A stretch of DNA of 64,000 nt from UBA1479 sp040216635 (GCA_040216635.1 JAVJOU010000021.1:62001-126000), one strand, 5' to 3'. Counted from the first letter of the stretch, positions 17,793 through 25,847 are shown. Made by a program: numbers and translations. The notes: generated from the sequence alone by a model not told the origin.

Positions 17793-18092
17793 GTGTTCAC
17801 CCAAACCCGTTTCAAAATCGTCCCCGCGATCGTTCTTGGCCTGGCCCTTGTAACCGCGCAGACCGCGCTGGCCGCCAATCCGTACGACACCATGTCGGAC
17901 GAAGAAATCGCCGATCACCAGTCCTTGAACCTGATCCCGCAACAGGGCGAGATCGTTCAGCCGAAACCCCAGGACCCTCAGCAACTGGCGGCCCTTTACC
18001 GCACGATGTCGGACGAGGAAATCGCCACCCATGAAGAATCCCTGGGCGCCGTGACGATCGTCACCCCGGATGCTGCGGGTTCCGACGACTAA
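17793..18092 (+). CDS. Small secreted protein with duplicated TMSDEEIA motif, 99 residues
   Basis: The start is a GTG at 17793 with GAGGAG eight bases upstream. The signal peptide runs FKIVPAIVLGLALVTAQTAL and cleaves after ALAA. The mature protein holds two copies of a short motif: YDTMSDEEIADHQSLNLIP (about 31-49) and YRTMSDEEIATHEESLGAV (about 69-87), separated by a Gln/Pro-rich linker. I do not recognise a family. A very AT-rich stretch at 17605-17670 probably contains its promoter, and an intrinsic terminator follows. With the 54-residue gene it makes a pair of separately transcribed small exported proteins. Confidence 0.8.
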   Translation: MFTQTRFKIVPAIVLGLALVTAQTALAANPYDTMSDEEIADHQSLNLIPQQGEIVQPKPQDPQQLAALYRTMSDEEIATHEESLGAVTIVTPDAAGSDD

Positions 18093-18125
18093 CCGACCAT
18101 CCGGCCAGCAACCGGTGACCACGAG

Positions 18126-18160
18126 CCGGCGCCCCTTAGCAAAGGGCGCCGGTTTGTTTT
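18126..18160 (+). terminator. Intrinsic terminator of the TMSDEEIA-repeat protein gene
   Basis: Stem CCGGCGCCC (18126-18134) pairs with GGGCGCCGG (18144-18152) and is followed by TTTGTTTT. The arms nearly duplicate those of the terminator at 17558-17586. Confidence 0.85.
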
Positions 18161-18179
18161 TGAAGGAAGACCGAGAAAG

Positions 18180-19340
18180 TCAGACTTTTTGTTCGCGCCG
18201 GTTCCTGAGCAAGGCCGCATAGCGATAGACCATATGCACGAACTTGCCGTAGGGCATAGTCAGGAACAGCGCCAGAACCGTGCCCAGATGGATCGCCAGC
18301 AACGTCCCCATGTAGGACGTTTCGCGCCATGCCAATAACGCCAGACCGGTCAGGCTGACCAGGAACAACAGGGCCAGGAAGCCCGTATCCATGCCGCGTT
18401 GCTCGCTGACTTGGATGTTGGGGTCGGCGATACGTTTGAGATAGATCAGGCCAAGCGGCCCGATCAGAAGCCCGATGCCGCCGACCGTGCCCAACAGCAC
18501 CGGCAGGGATGTGTAATCGTAGGGTGCGATCCAGCCGAACACGTAGTGATAGACCGTGCCCAGCGATGTTGCGGCGAAGCACAACAGGAACCCCCAGAAG
18601 GTCATCTGGTGAAACACGCGGCGGATCTGCGAAAAGCTTTCGGCCGGGTAATTACAGCCGTCGTTCTTTCCGCCGACACCACCGCCGCCCATGTATTTCA
18701 TGACCAACGCGTCATGGGTCGCCCCGGCGACGGATAACGCCGTTTCCCCCGCCTTAGGTGCCGTGTCGCGGCGGAAGCGGTAAAAACCCAACAGCAACAC
18801 GCCGACGGCGTATAGGAATACCCCGCCGAAGGAATAGGCCATCACGTTATGGGGAATGACGGCATAGAAATTACCGCCGTGTTCGCCGTGGATGACCTCG
18901 GGCGGCTGAAACAGGTGAACCAACACCAGCACCAGGGCGATGCCCAGCGCCAACAGGACCGAGACCAGGGTTCCGTTTTTCTGGAACAGCCCCGCCAGGA
19001 AGCCGGGCCAGGTATAGCGCCGATAAGTATCGGCGCGCAGGCGCGCGAAGACCTGCGGAATGTTGACCGCGAATTCGTGGGGCGGCGCGTACTGGCAGGC
19101 GTAATAACAGCCGTTGCAGCCGTGGCACAGGTTGGCCAGGTAATCGAGGTCCGTGTCGCTGAACGTCTTCTGGCGCATCATCGCCGGGAACACGCCGCAA
19201 AAACCCTCGCAATAGCGGCAGGCGTTGCAGATCGTCATCAGGCGCCGGGATTCATCGTGCAGGTCGGGCAGTTGATCGCCCTGCAACTCATAATCGGCGG
19301 CGGCGGCCATCTTGGTCAGGGGCGTCTCAGTTTGAGGCAT
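18180..19340 (-). CDS. tcuB: TcuB-type 4Fe-4S membrane protein of tricarballylate utilisation
   Basis: 386 residues from the ATG at 19338-19340 (AAGGAG upstream). It re-oxidises the FADH2 of TcuA and passes electrons to the quinone pool. The N-terminal cytoplasmic part has two cysteine clusters, CNACRYCEGFC and CHGCNGCYYACQYAPP, for two [4Fe-4S] centres. The rest has about six membrane segments, with histidines such as VFHQMTFWG and IHLGTVLALF that may bind heme. Its start lies inside the end of tcuA (14-base overlap), showing co-translation. No tricarballylate transporter gene (tcuC or tct) is adjacent. CitB is an older name for the same family. Confidence 0.9.
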   Translation of the reverse strand: MPQTETPLTKMAAAADYELQGDQLPDLHDESRRLMTICNACRYCEGFCGVFPAMMRQKTFSDTDLDYLANLCHGCNGCYYACQYAPPHEFAVNIPQVFARLRADTYRRYTWPGFLAGLFQKNGTLVSVLLALGIALVLVLVHLFQPPEVIHGEHGGNFYAVIPHNVMAYSFGGVFLYAVGVLLLGFYRFRRDTAPKAGETALSVAGATHDALVMKYMGGGGVGGKNDGCNYPAESFSQIRRVFHQMTFWGFLLCFAATSLGTVYHYVFGWIAPYDYTSLPVLLGTVGGIGLLIGPLGLIYLKRIADPNIQVSEQRGMDTGFLALLFLVSLTGLALLAWRETSYMGTLLAIHLGTVLALFLTMPYGKFVHMVYRYAALLRNRREQKV

Positions 19341-20751
19341 TGCGGGCGGCTCCTTCTCCGGCGATGCGGCCGAATACCAGACCGATGGCCATGCCGATGC
19401 CGCCGGCATAGCCCTGGCCCAGAATATTGCCGGATACGATTTCGCCGGCGGCGTAGATGTTGGCGGCGGACAGGGCGCGACCGTCCTTGCCCTTGAACTG
19501 GACGCGGGCTTCCTTGTTCACCTTCACACCCAGATAGGTAAAGGTGATGCCCGTGCGCAGAGGATAACCGTAATAGGGCGGCGTATCGATGGGCTGGGCC
19601 CAATTGGTCTTGGCCGGGCTCAGGCCTTCGGTCGACAGCCCGTCGAGCACGCCCGGCGTGAATTCCTTGTCCGCATTATCACCCTTGCGGCAGGCGGCGT
19701 TGTAGTCCGCCACGGTCGCTTCAAGGGCGTCGGGGTCCAATTCCAGCAATTCCGCCAGGCCACGAATGGTATCAGCCTTGAGCGGCGGGTAAAGCGAGGG
19801 CATGAACAGATCGTTGGCCTTGGCATCGACGATGCCGAAGGCGATCTGGTCTTCCTGTTTAGCCAGCAGGCGGCCCCAGATGGCATAACGCTTGGGCCAG
19901 ATGTCCTCGCCCTCGTCATAAAAGCGCTGGGCCTGACGGTTGACCATGATCGAATAGATCACGCAGTCGACCCGCGTGGCGATGCCGCCGTCGCATTTCG
20001 GGCTGCGGGCGTCGATGGCGATGGCGTGGCACTGGTCCGCGTCGGCGGCCGTCTCGGCGCCGTGATCCATGAGGACGCGCAGCATGCGGCCCTTGTTGTA
20101 GCCGGTGCCGCGGATGAGAAAGCCTTCCGCCGCGTCGCCCCAGCCTTCCTTGAGCCATTCCGTATTGGCCTGAAACCCGCCCGAGGCAAGCACGATGGCC
20201 CGCGCCTCGACCGTATGCTCGGCTCCCTGGTACATCACGCGGGCGGCGGTGAAGGCACCGTCCTCGATCTTCAGGTCCGTGACCTCGGCTTCATAGCGGC
20301 AATCGATGCCGAGCTTTTCCGCCGTCGCGTAATAGGCGTTGAGGACCGCCTTGCCCCCGCCCTTAAAGAAGGCGTTGGTGCGGTCCAACCCGATCGTGCC
20401 GGACAGGGGCGGCTGAAACTTCACGCCCCGGGCCGCCATCCAATCGGCGGCGTCGAGGGATTTTTCAATCAGGAAGCGGGACAGGTCCTTGTCCGTGTTG
20501 CCCTGGGTGACGCGCAAAAGGTCGTCGTAATATTCATCCACGGGATAGGGGCCGGTGACGAAATCGGTCGCTGCGTCATGGGCATAGCGGATGTTGCGCA
20601 CGTGGCGGGTATTGCCGCCGCGAAAATCCTTGGGCGCGGCCTCAAGCACCAGCACGCTGGCGCCGCGTTCACGGGCCGTCAATGCGGCCGCCATGGCGGC
20701 CCCGCCGCCGCCGACGACAATGACGTCTACTTTTTCCGGTAACCCCTTCAT
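19327..20751 (-). CDS. tcuA: FAD-dependent tricarballylate dehydrogenase TcuA
   Basis: 474 residues from the ATG at 20749-20751. It oxidises tricarballylate to cis-aconitate, removing this aconitase inhibitor. The FAD-binding VDVIVVGGGGAAMAAALTAR motif begins near residue 9, and SVLVLEAAPKDFRGGNTRHV follows with the flavin contact typical of fumarate-reductase-like TcuA. The C-terminal NIYAAGEIVSGNILGQGYAG closes the flavin site. No Shine-Dalgarno sequence precedes the ATG, and a well-formed promoter places the predicted transcript start at or one base before it, so translation may be leaderless. The operator-like palindrome at 20766-20779 sits in that promoter. Confidence 0.88.
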   Translation of the reverse strand: MKGLPEKVDVIVVGGGGAAMAAALTARERGASVLVLEAAPKDFRGGNTRHVRNIRYAHDAATDFVTGPYPVDEYYDDLLRVTQGNTDKDLSRFLIEKSLDAADWMAARGVKFQPPLSGTIGLDRTNAFFKGGGKAVLNAYYATAEKLGIDCRYEAEVTDLKIEDGAFTAARVMYQGAEHTVEARAIVLASGGFQANTEWLKEGWGDAAEGFLIRGTGYNKGRMLRVLMDHGAETAADADQCHAIAIDARSPKCDGGIATRVDCVIYSIMVNRQAQRFYDEGEDIWPKRYAIWGRLLAKQEDQIAFGIVDAKANDLFMPSLYPPLKADTIRGLAELLELDPDALEATVADYNAACRKGDNADKEFTPGVLDGLSTEGLSPAKTNWAQPIDTPPYYGYPLRTGITFTYLGVKVNKEARVQFKGKDGRALSAANIYAAGEIVSGNILGQGYAGGIGMAIGLVFGRIAGEGAARNASN

Positions 20752-20758
20752 GGCGGGC

Positions 20759-20787
20759 TGTATAGGATTGTATACAATCGACGTCAA
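20759..20787 (-). promoter_or_regulatory. tcuA promoter with GntR-type operator in the spacer
   Basis: On the minus strand, a -35 box TTGACG (20782-20787) and a -10 box TATACA (20759-20764) are separated by exactly 17 bp. The spacer contains the perfect 14 bp palindrome GATTGTATACAATC (20766-20779). A repressor bound there would block RNA polymerase directly. TTGTATACAA cores are typical of FCD-type GntR regulators. The same core occurs before the cupin gene at 26304-26313. Confidence 0.7.
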
Positions 20788-20817
20788 GCGTCCGTCACTC
20801 CGGCACAAGCAATCATT

Positions 20818-22536
20818 TCAGGTGCCGGCACGCTGATACACACCGCCGCCCGTCACCACGAAATCGACCCGGTCATCGACCAGCGCCCGGCGGCATTCCT
20901 CGGGCGTGTTGATGATCGGCTCTTCATGGGCGTTGAACGACGTGTTGATCAGCACCGGCAGGCCCGTCTTGGCCTTGAATTCCGCCAATATCCCGGCGTA
21001 CAGGGGGTTTTCCTCGCGCCGGATGACCTGCGGCCTTGCCGTGCCGTCCACATGGACCACGGCGGGGATGCGCTTATGCCATTCGGGCTTTACCGCGGTG
21101 GTGATGGTCATGAAGCTGGCGGCATAGCGGTTGGCGTCGGAAACGTTGAACACGTCGCGGGCGTCTTCTTCCGCCACATAGGGGGCGAAGGGCATGAATT
21201 CCGTGCGCTGCAGGCGGGCGTTGAGGCTTGCATTGATGTCCGCATCGGCCGGATTGGCCAGGATCGACCGTGCCCCAAGCGCCCGGGGACCGAATTCCAT
21301 GCGGCCTTCGTAAATCGCACCCGCCTTACCGGATGCGATCAGGCCCGCCGCCGTTTCCGCCGGATCGCCTTCGATCTTGCGGACCGCCCCGTTGGCCGCC
21401 AGGACCGCATCGGCCCGGTCGCTGTAATCGCGGCCCAGATAAACCGAAGACAGGCGCCTGCGCGATTTCAACCAGGCGTCCAGGCCGTCCTGTTCCAACA
21501 GGTACTGCAGGGCGCCGCCGACGGTGATGCCTTCGTCCCCCATGCCGGGAAAGACGAAGGTTTCGTCCGTATCCGTTTGCTCGCACAGCAGCCGGTTGAG
21601 GCGCACGTTGGCGAACACGCCGCCGGCCAGACCGATGCGGCGTACGGGATGGCGCTTCAGGATCGTGCGGACCGAGGCCAGGATCGTGTCTTCCAGCACT
21701 TTCTGGATCGACGCCGCCATGTCGGCGGGCTCCGCATCTTTGGCCAATCTCTGGATTTCGTCGCGCATGGCGGCATCGCTGTCGAAATCGGACCAGATGA
21801 CGCCCGCCGCATCGACGTTGAAGTGGCGGCCGATGGCTTCGGCCTGCGCGGGCTCGCCGAACGCGGCCAGGCCGGTCAGCTTGCCTTCGTGCCGGTTCAT
21901 GCGGTAGCCCAACGCCTGGGTCGTGAAGCCGTAGGCGAGGCCCAAACTATCGACCCGGCGCGGCAGCAGGGTCATGTTCTCGCCGCCGAACAGACAGTCG
22001 AGCTTGCCGCCCTTCAGGATACGATGGGAATAATGCACGTTGTCGCCGCAACCGTCGGCCGTATAGAGCAGCCCGTCGTCCCAGTCCGTATAGAACAGGG
22101 CCGACAGCGCATGGGCCATATGGTGGTTGGAATAGGCGATCTTGACCCCTTCCTTGAAGCCGAAGTCGGCGCGGAACATTTCCTCGCGGAACAGCTTGGC
22201 CGGCTCGCTCTCGCCGCGATCCTGCATCTGCGAGCACATATCCTTCAGCTTTTCGTGGCCGATGATCTTGTGAAAGGCGTATTCGGCCGATTTCAGGGCA
22301 TTCGCCTTGAAATACCGCGCCGGGAACGAGGCCCGGGACAGCACCACCACGTCCACGTCCTTGCGCGAAAGCCCGGCGATGGACAGCACTTCGTCCATGG
22401 CCGCTTCGGGGATGCCGCCGCCGTCGCCCTTTTTGCGGGTCAGGCGTTCAAGCTGGACCGCGGCCACCAGATCGTAGCCGTCCATCAGCGCCGCCGTGCC
22501 GTCGTGATAGCCGGTATGGAGGGAGAGGATGATCAT
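20818..22536 (-). CDS. Carbamoyltransferase (NodU/CmcH/TobZ family)
   Basis: 572 residues from the ATG at 22534-22536; the longer frame begins only at a TTG. The family carbamoylates hydroxyl groups of sugars, Nod factors or antibiotics from carbamoyl phosphate and ATP. The N-terminal Kae1-like domain starts IILSLHTGYHDGTAALMDGY. The metal motif is SNHHMAHALSALFYT (about 105-119), and the nucleotide loop is GLAGGVFANVRLN. The C-terminal YrdC-like catalytic domain has GRMEFGPRALGARSILANP and later LINTSFNAHEEPIINTP. It stands alone between tcuA and the tRNA, with no sugar-pathway neighbour, so the acceptor is unknown. Confidence 0.9.
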   Translation of the reverse strand: MIILSLHTGYHDGTAALMDGYDLVAAVQLERLTRKKGDGGGIPEAAMDEVLSIAGLSRKDVDVVVLSRASFPARYFKANALKSAEYAFHKIIGHEKLKDMCSQMQDRGESEPAKLFREEMFRADFGFKEGVKIAYSNHHMAHALSALFYTDWDDGLLYTADGCGDNVHYSHRILKGGKLDCLFGGENMTLLPRRVDSLGLAYGFTTQALGYRMNRHEGKLTGLAAFGEPAQAEAIGRHFNVDAAGVIWSDFDSDAAMRDEIQRLAKDAEPADMAASIQKVLEDTILASVRTILKRHPVRRIGLAGGVFANVRLNRLLCEQTDTDETFVFPGMGDEGITVGGALQYLLEQDGLDAWLKSRRRLSSVYLGRDYSDRADAVLAANGAVRKIEGDPAETAAGLIASGKAGAIYEGRMEFGPRALGARSILANPADADINASLNARLQRTEFMPFAPYVAEEDARDVFNVSDANRYAASFMTITTAVKPEWHKRIPAVVHVDGTARPQVIRREENPLYAGILAEFKAKTGLPVLINTSFNAHEEPIINTPEECRRALVDDRVDFVVTGGGVYQRAGT

Positions 22537-22600
22537 GGCGCTTCTTCTACCCAATCGGGCGGCGGAGGGACAGGGATTTAGCGTGAAGATGTGGAAACAA

Positions 22601-22624
22601 AAAACGCCCCGATTGGGGCGTTTT
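22601..22624 (-). terminator. Intrinsic terminator behind tRNA-Val
   Basis: AAAACGCCCC (22601-22610) and GGGGCGTTTT (22615-22624) form a perfect 10 bp stem with a 4-base loop. On the minus strand it lies 12 bases after the tRNA 3' end and runs into a T tract. It can work on both strands. Confidence 0.85.
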
Positions 22625-22635
22625 TGAGTATTGGA

Positions 22636-22710
22636 TGGTGGGCGCGGTAGGGATTGAACCTACGACCCCCTCGATGTCACCGAGGTGCTCTCCCGCTGAG
22701 CTACGCGCCC
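22636..22710 (-). tRNA. tRNA-Val (anticodon GAC)
   Basis: 75 nt on the minus strand including an encoded CCA. The acceptor stem GGGCGCG pairs with CGCGCCC, and the D-arm is GCTCAGCGGGAGAGC. The anticodon stem CCTCG/CGAGG holds the loop GTGACAT, giving anticodon GAC. The T-arm contains GGTTCAATCC. All stems are intact. It reads GUC and GUU valine codons. Confidence 0.97.
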
Positions 22711-22933
22711 TGCTTGAAACAGGCCCCGAACCGGGGCTGGCCAAGAGAAGGGGGTTTTAATGCCTTCGACCCCGCTTGGCAAGGCCTGCCGACAGGCTTT
22801 CTTGCCGCACGCGCCGTGCCTTTGGAAAGGCCCGCGGCAAATGGCCCCATCGGCAAGAAACCGTTGCGCCCCCCGCCCCGGGAGGCTAACAGATTACTGG
22901 GGTGTATCGAACCAGCCGATGGGGTTTTCGCAG

Positions 22934-23860
22934 ATGAACGCAGGCCGGAACGAAGACGAATTGCAGCTTTCCGGCGAGCCGGTCGAAAACCAGGCCGCGG
23001 CATCCCCCATCGATATTTTCCGCCCCGGCGGCCAATCCGCCCCCGTGGTTTTCGCCTCGCCCCATTCCGGGCGCGATTACCGACCCGATTTCATCGAACA
23101 ATCCTGCCTGGATGCCACGGCCCTGCGCCGGTCCGAAGATGCCTTCGTCGACCAATTGTTCAGCAAGGCCCCCGAATTCGGCGCCCCGCTGATCCGCGCC
23201 AACTTCCCGCGCGCCTTCGTGGATGCCAACCGCGAGGCTTACGAGCTGGACCCCCGCATGTTCCAGGGCCCCTTGCCCGACCATGTGGTGACCCGTTCGC
23301 CCCGCATCGCGGCCGGCCTGGGCACGATTGCCCGCGTGGTCGCCAACGGCGAGGAAATATACGCCCGCAGCCTGACCTTCAGCGAAGCCAAACAACGGAT
23401 CGAGGCGACCCACCGCCCTTATCACCGTGCCCTCAAGCAATTGATCGAGGACACCCGCCAGGCATTCGGCGGCTGTTTGCTGATCGACTGTCATTCCATG
23501 CCGTCGAACGTGACCGGGTCGCGCAGCGAATATCCCCTGGGCGATATCATCCTGGGCGATTGCCACGGCACGGCCGCCGCCCCCGCCATGACGGCCCTGG
23601 CGGAACACTTGCTGAAACAGCTCGATTTTTCCGTGACCCGCAACCGGCCCTATGCGGGCGGTTATACGACCCGCCATTACGGGCGCCCCCGGGTCGGTGT
23701 CCATGTGCTGCAGATCGAAATCAACCGCGCCCTTTATCTGGATGAAGACGCCATCGCCCCCCGTCCGCAAATGGCCGATGTCGCCCGCCGCCTGGAAATC
23801 TTCATGGCGCATCTTTGCGCCGGTGCGCGCAGCCTGATCCTGCCGGAAGCGGCCGAATAA
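22934..23860 (+). CDS. N-formylglutamate amidohydrolase family protein
   Basis: 308 residues from the ATG at 22934, chosen because the conserved part begins shortly after. The frame is open further upstream (an ATG at 22919 is the nearest alternative), and no strong ribosome binding site decides. The zinc-peptidase-like core is visible: VVFASPHSGRDYRPDF, the arginine-rich region ANFPRAFVDANREAYELDPR, FGGCLLIDCHSMPSN and the C-terminal VHVLQIEINRALYLDE. It hydrolyses N-formyl-glutamate in histidine degradation or a related N-acyl amino acid. No hut genes are adjacent, so the substrate is uncertain. Confidence 0.85.
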   Translation: MNAGRNEDELQLSGEPVENQAAASPIDIFRPGGQSAPVVFASPHSGRDYRPDFIEQSCLDATALRRSEDAFVDQLFSKAPEFGAPLIRANFPRAFVDANREAYELDPRMFQGPLPDHVVTRSPRIAAGLGTIARVVANGEEIYARSLTFSEAKQRIEATHRPYHRALKQLIEDTRQAFGGCLLIDCHSMPSNVTGSRSEYPLGDIILGDCHGTAAAPAMTALAEHLLKQLDFSVTRNRPYAGGYTTRHYGRPRVGVHVLQIEINRALYLDEDAIAPRPQMADVARRLEIFMAHLCAGARSLILPEAAE

Positions 23861-23900
23861 CCGGCTGCGCCCTTAAAACGGCACGGCCACGGAACCCCCA

Positions 23901-24440
23901 ATGACCGATACAGACCCAATCCTGATCCGTGATGCCGCCGAACCGGACATCCCCGCGATCCGGGAGATCTATGCCCATCACGTGCGAACCGGCGGCGGCA
24001 GTTTCGAATACGATCCGCCCGACATTGAAGAAATGGCCCGCCGCCATGCCGCCATCACCGACGGCGGATATCCCTATATCGTCGCCGAACAGGCCGGCGC
24101 GATCCTGGGATACGCCTATGCCGGGCCCTATCGGCCGCGCCGAGCCTATCGCTATACGGTCGAAAATTCGGTCTATGTGGCCGAGGCCGCCCACCGACGC
24201 GGCCTGGGCCGCAAACTGCTGGCGGAGCTGATCCGCCGCTGCACGGAAGCGGGATTTCGCCAAATGATCGCGGTGATCGGCGATTCCGCCAATGCGGGCT
24301 CGATTAGTTTGCACCGCAATATGGGATTCCGTGAGGTCGGAACCGTCAAAAGCGTCGGATTCAAGTTCGGCCGATGGCTGGATTCCGTGACCATGCAGCT
24401 GTCCCTGGGCGACGGCGCGGAAACCCTGCCAAAAGACTGA
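23901..24440 (+). CDS. GNAT N-acetyltransferase, phosphinothricin acetyltransferase-like
   Basis: 179 residues, a full single GNAT domain. IRDAAEPDIPAIREIYAHHV at the start, then GYAYAGPYRPRRAYRYTVEN and the acetyl-CoA loop HRRGLGRKLLAELIRR (about 93-108), are typical of the Pat/Bar/YncA group. The C-terminal SISLHRNMGFREVGTVKSVG and FGRWLDSVTMQL are also diagnostic. It transfers acetyl from acetyl-CoA to an amino group of a small toxin, amino acid analogue or methionine sulfone-type compound. It follows the N-formylglutamate hydrolase gene by 40 bp on the same strand and may be co-transcribed. Confidence 0.9.
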   Translation: MTDTDPILIRDAAEPDIPAIREIYAHHVRTGGGSFEYDPPDIEEMARRHAAITDGGYPYIVAEQAGAILGYAYAGPYRPRRAYRYTVENSVYVAEAAHRRGLGRKLLAELIRRCTEAGFRQMIAVIGDSANAGSISLHRNMGFREVGTVKSVGFKFGRWLDSVTMQLSLGDGAETLPKD

Positions 24441-24473
24441 ATTTCTATAAGATTCAGACCTTTGAGAAATCAC

Positions 24474-24504
24474 AAAAAAAGGGGCCGTGTCAGTGACACG
24501 GCCC
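24474..24504 (-). terminator. Intrinsic terminator of the candidate small RNA
   Basis: GGGCCGTGTC (24482-24491) and GACACGGCCC (24495-24504) form a perfect 10 bp stem with a 3-base loop. On the minus strand it is followed by C and seven Ts. The orientation shows that it ends a minus-strand transcript, although no minus-strand gene lies upstream for over a kilobase. Confidence 0.85.
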
Positions 24505-24581
24505 GAGTCTTTGGGAGGAAACATCCAAGTAAAGGCAGGTGCGGAAGACCGTCTGGGAGGATCCGTCTCCCGCATGCTGCG
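24474..24581 (-). ncRNA. Candidate trans-acting small RNA with two CCUCCC anti-Shine-Dalgarno motifs
   Basis: The 338 bp gap between the acetyltransferase and transglycosylase genes holds a complete minus-strand transcription unit. The -35 is TTGCAC (24611-24616), a 17 bp spacer follows and the -10 is TATATA (24588-24593), putting the start near 24581. About 108 nt later comes a perfect 10 bp terminator stem followed by seven Ts. The transcript carries two exposed or partly exposed CCTCCC stretches (UCCUCCCAGAC near 24560 and UUCCUCCCAAAG near 24515). These are complementary to GGGAGG ribosome binding sites, as in the alphaproteobacterial small RNAs with CCUCCUCCC motifs. There is no SD-linked reading frame on that strand. 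The call is from sequence pattern only. Confidence 0.55.
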
Positions 24582-24587
24582 ATGCAA

Positions 24588-24616
24588 TATATACGGCCCT
24601 TTGTTCGCAGGTGCAA
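24588..24616 (-). promoter_or_regulatory. Candidate promoter of the small RNA
   Basis: On the minus strand TTGCAC (24611-24616) and TATATA (24588-24593) are 17 bp apart. The distance to the terminator gives an RNA of about 108 nt. Confidence 0.45.
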
Positions 24617-24778
24617 ACAAAAAATTCCCCCAATCCGGCATTTTTTGGCAACCCGGCAAAACACGCCGCCCGGCTTCCCTCCTCTCATGCATATAAATAA
24701 CTGAAATAATTGAGATATTCCCCCTCTCTTTCTTGGCCTGCCGCTTGCAGCGTCATCGTCAAGAACGGGAGACAAACC

Positions 24779-25762
24779 ATGGCGTGGAAAACGCGCTTGT
24801 TCCTTTGCTGGCTTGCGGCCGGGCTCATCGGATGGGTCCCAGATACGCATGCCATGCGTGGTCAAGTTACTGAAAATACTGAAGAAATGTGCCTGAACGC
24901 GACCCGCGCGGTAGAGCGCAGGGAAGGCATCCCCGCACATCTGCTGGCCGCCATCGCGTTGACCGAGTCGGGCCGTTATGACGCCGACAGCGGGGAAAAT
25001 TTTGCCTGGCCCTGGACCGTGACCGCCCAAGGCAAGGGCCGCTACTTCGCGACCGAGGCCGAAGCCCGCGCCGAAGTGGAGATCCTTCTAAGCCAGGGCG
25101 TGCGCAATATCGACGTGGGCTGCATGCAGATCAACATGCATTACCACTGGAACGCCTTTCCGACCCTGGATCAGGCTTTCGACCCCGCGGCCAACGCGGC
25201 CTATGCGGCGAAGTTCCTGAAATCCAAATACGAAGTCAGCCGCAACTGGCTGACCGCCGCGGGCCAATACCATTCCCACACGCCGGAAAATTTCCGCCCC
25301 TACCGGATCAAGGTGCTGAGTTTCTGGAACCGCCTGAAACGGGGGGACGGAACGGTCCGCACGGCGGCCAAGACCGGTGGCGGCGATGCCGACAACAACA
25401 CCCAGGACGAAGACGACACCACATTGGTCGCCGTGGACACGGGCCGCACCGCGCGTCTGAACGCCGTGCTGCGGGAAAAACGCCAGGGCCTGCGCCAGGA
25501 CATGCGCGCCTTCGGCCGCGCAGACCGCCGGACCAGCCAGTTGGAAGACTGGCAATACCGGAAACGCCGGGGCGTCAACCTGGAAGCCGTGGTCGCCCAG
25601 CGCATGGCGGAAATGGAAGTGCGCCGCAAGGAGAAGCTGCGTGATCTCGACCGTGCGACCCGCGACTTCACGTTCGCCGAACGGCGGCGCGAACAGCTGT
25701 CACGCTGGCGCGATACCGGCAGCCTGGTCGGCTCCTCGCCGAACGTGACGATCGAACGCTAA
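24779..25762 (+). CDS. Exported lytic transglycosylase-like (SLT-domain) protein
   Basis: 327 residues from the ATG at 24779, with GGGAG before it; the earlier in-frame ATG at 24710 has no SD. An N-terminal signal peptide (FLCWLAAGLIGWVP ... HAM) directs export. The SLT fold covers about 40-190 with LLAAIALTESGRYDAD (catalytic Glu about 60), NIDVGCMQINMHYHWN and LTAAGQYHSHTPEN. The C-terminal 130 residues are low-complexity, Arg- and Glu-rich and probably helical (about 230-310), which is unusual for the family and may bind peptidoglycan, flagellar or secretion structures. It cleaves peptidoglycan in the periplasm. No secretion or flagellar genes are nearby. Confidence 0.85.
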   Translation: MAWKTRLFLCWLAAGLIGWVPDTHAMRGQVTENTEEMCLNATRAVERREGIPAHLLAAIALTESGRYDADSGENFAWPWTVTAQGKGRYFATEAEARAEVEILLSQGVRNIDVGCMQINMHYHWNAFPTLDQAFDPAANAAYAAKFLKSKYEVSRNWLTAAGQYHSHTPENFRPYRIKVLSFWNRLKRGDGTVRTAAKTGGGDADNNTQDEDDTTLVAVDTGRTARLNAVLREKRQGLRQDMRAFGRADRRTSQLEDWQYRKRRGVNLEAVVAQRMAEMEVRRKEKLRDLDRATRDFTFAERRREQLSRWRDTGSLVGSSPNVTIER

Positions 25763-25847
25763 AACCTTTCCAATCAAAACAGAACGGCCCGGGCAGATGC
25801 CACCGCACCCGCCCGGGCCCGTTATGACTTAATGGAATTCGGTCGGG

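Noticed and set aside
20926..22581. A 551-codon plus-strand open frame opposite the carbamoyltransferase gene
   Set aside because: It is an antisense shadow produced by high third-position GC. Its composition (Arg, Gly, His, Gln rich) has no domain, and the opposite strand has clear family motifs throughout.
24470..25030. A 186-codon minus-strand frame across the transglycosylase start and the small RNA region
   Set aside because: No SD or family resemblance; it overlaps the signal-peptide region of a supported gene and the candidate small RNA.
25786..25820. Terminator behind the transglycosylase-like gene
   Set aside because: GGCCCGGGC and GCCCGGGCC can pair, but the 16-base loop and lack of a T tract make it a poor intrinsic terminator.
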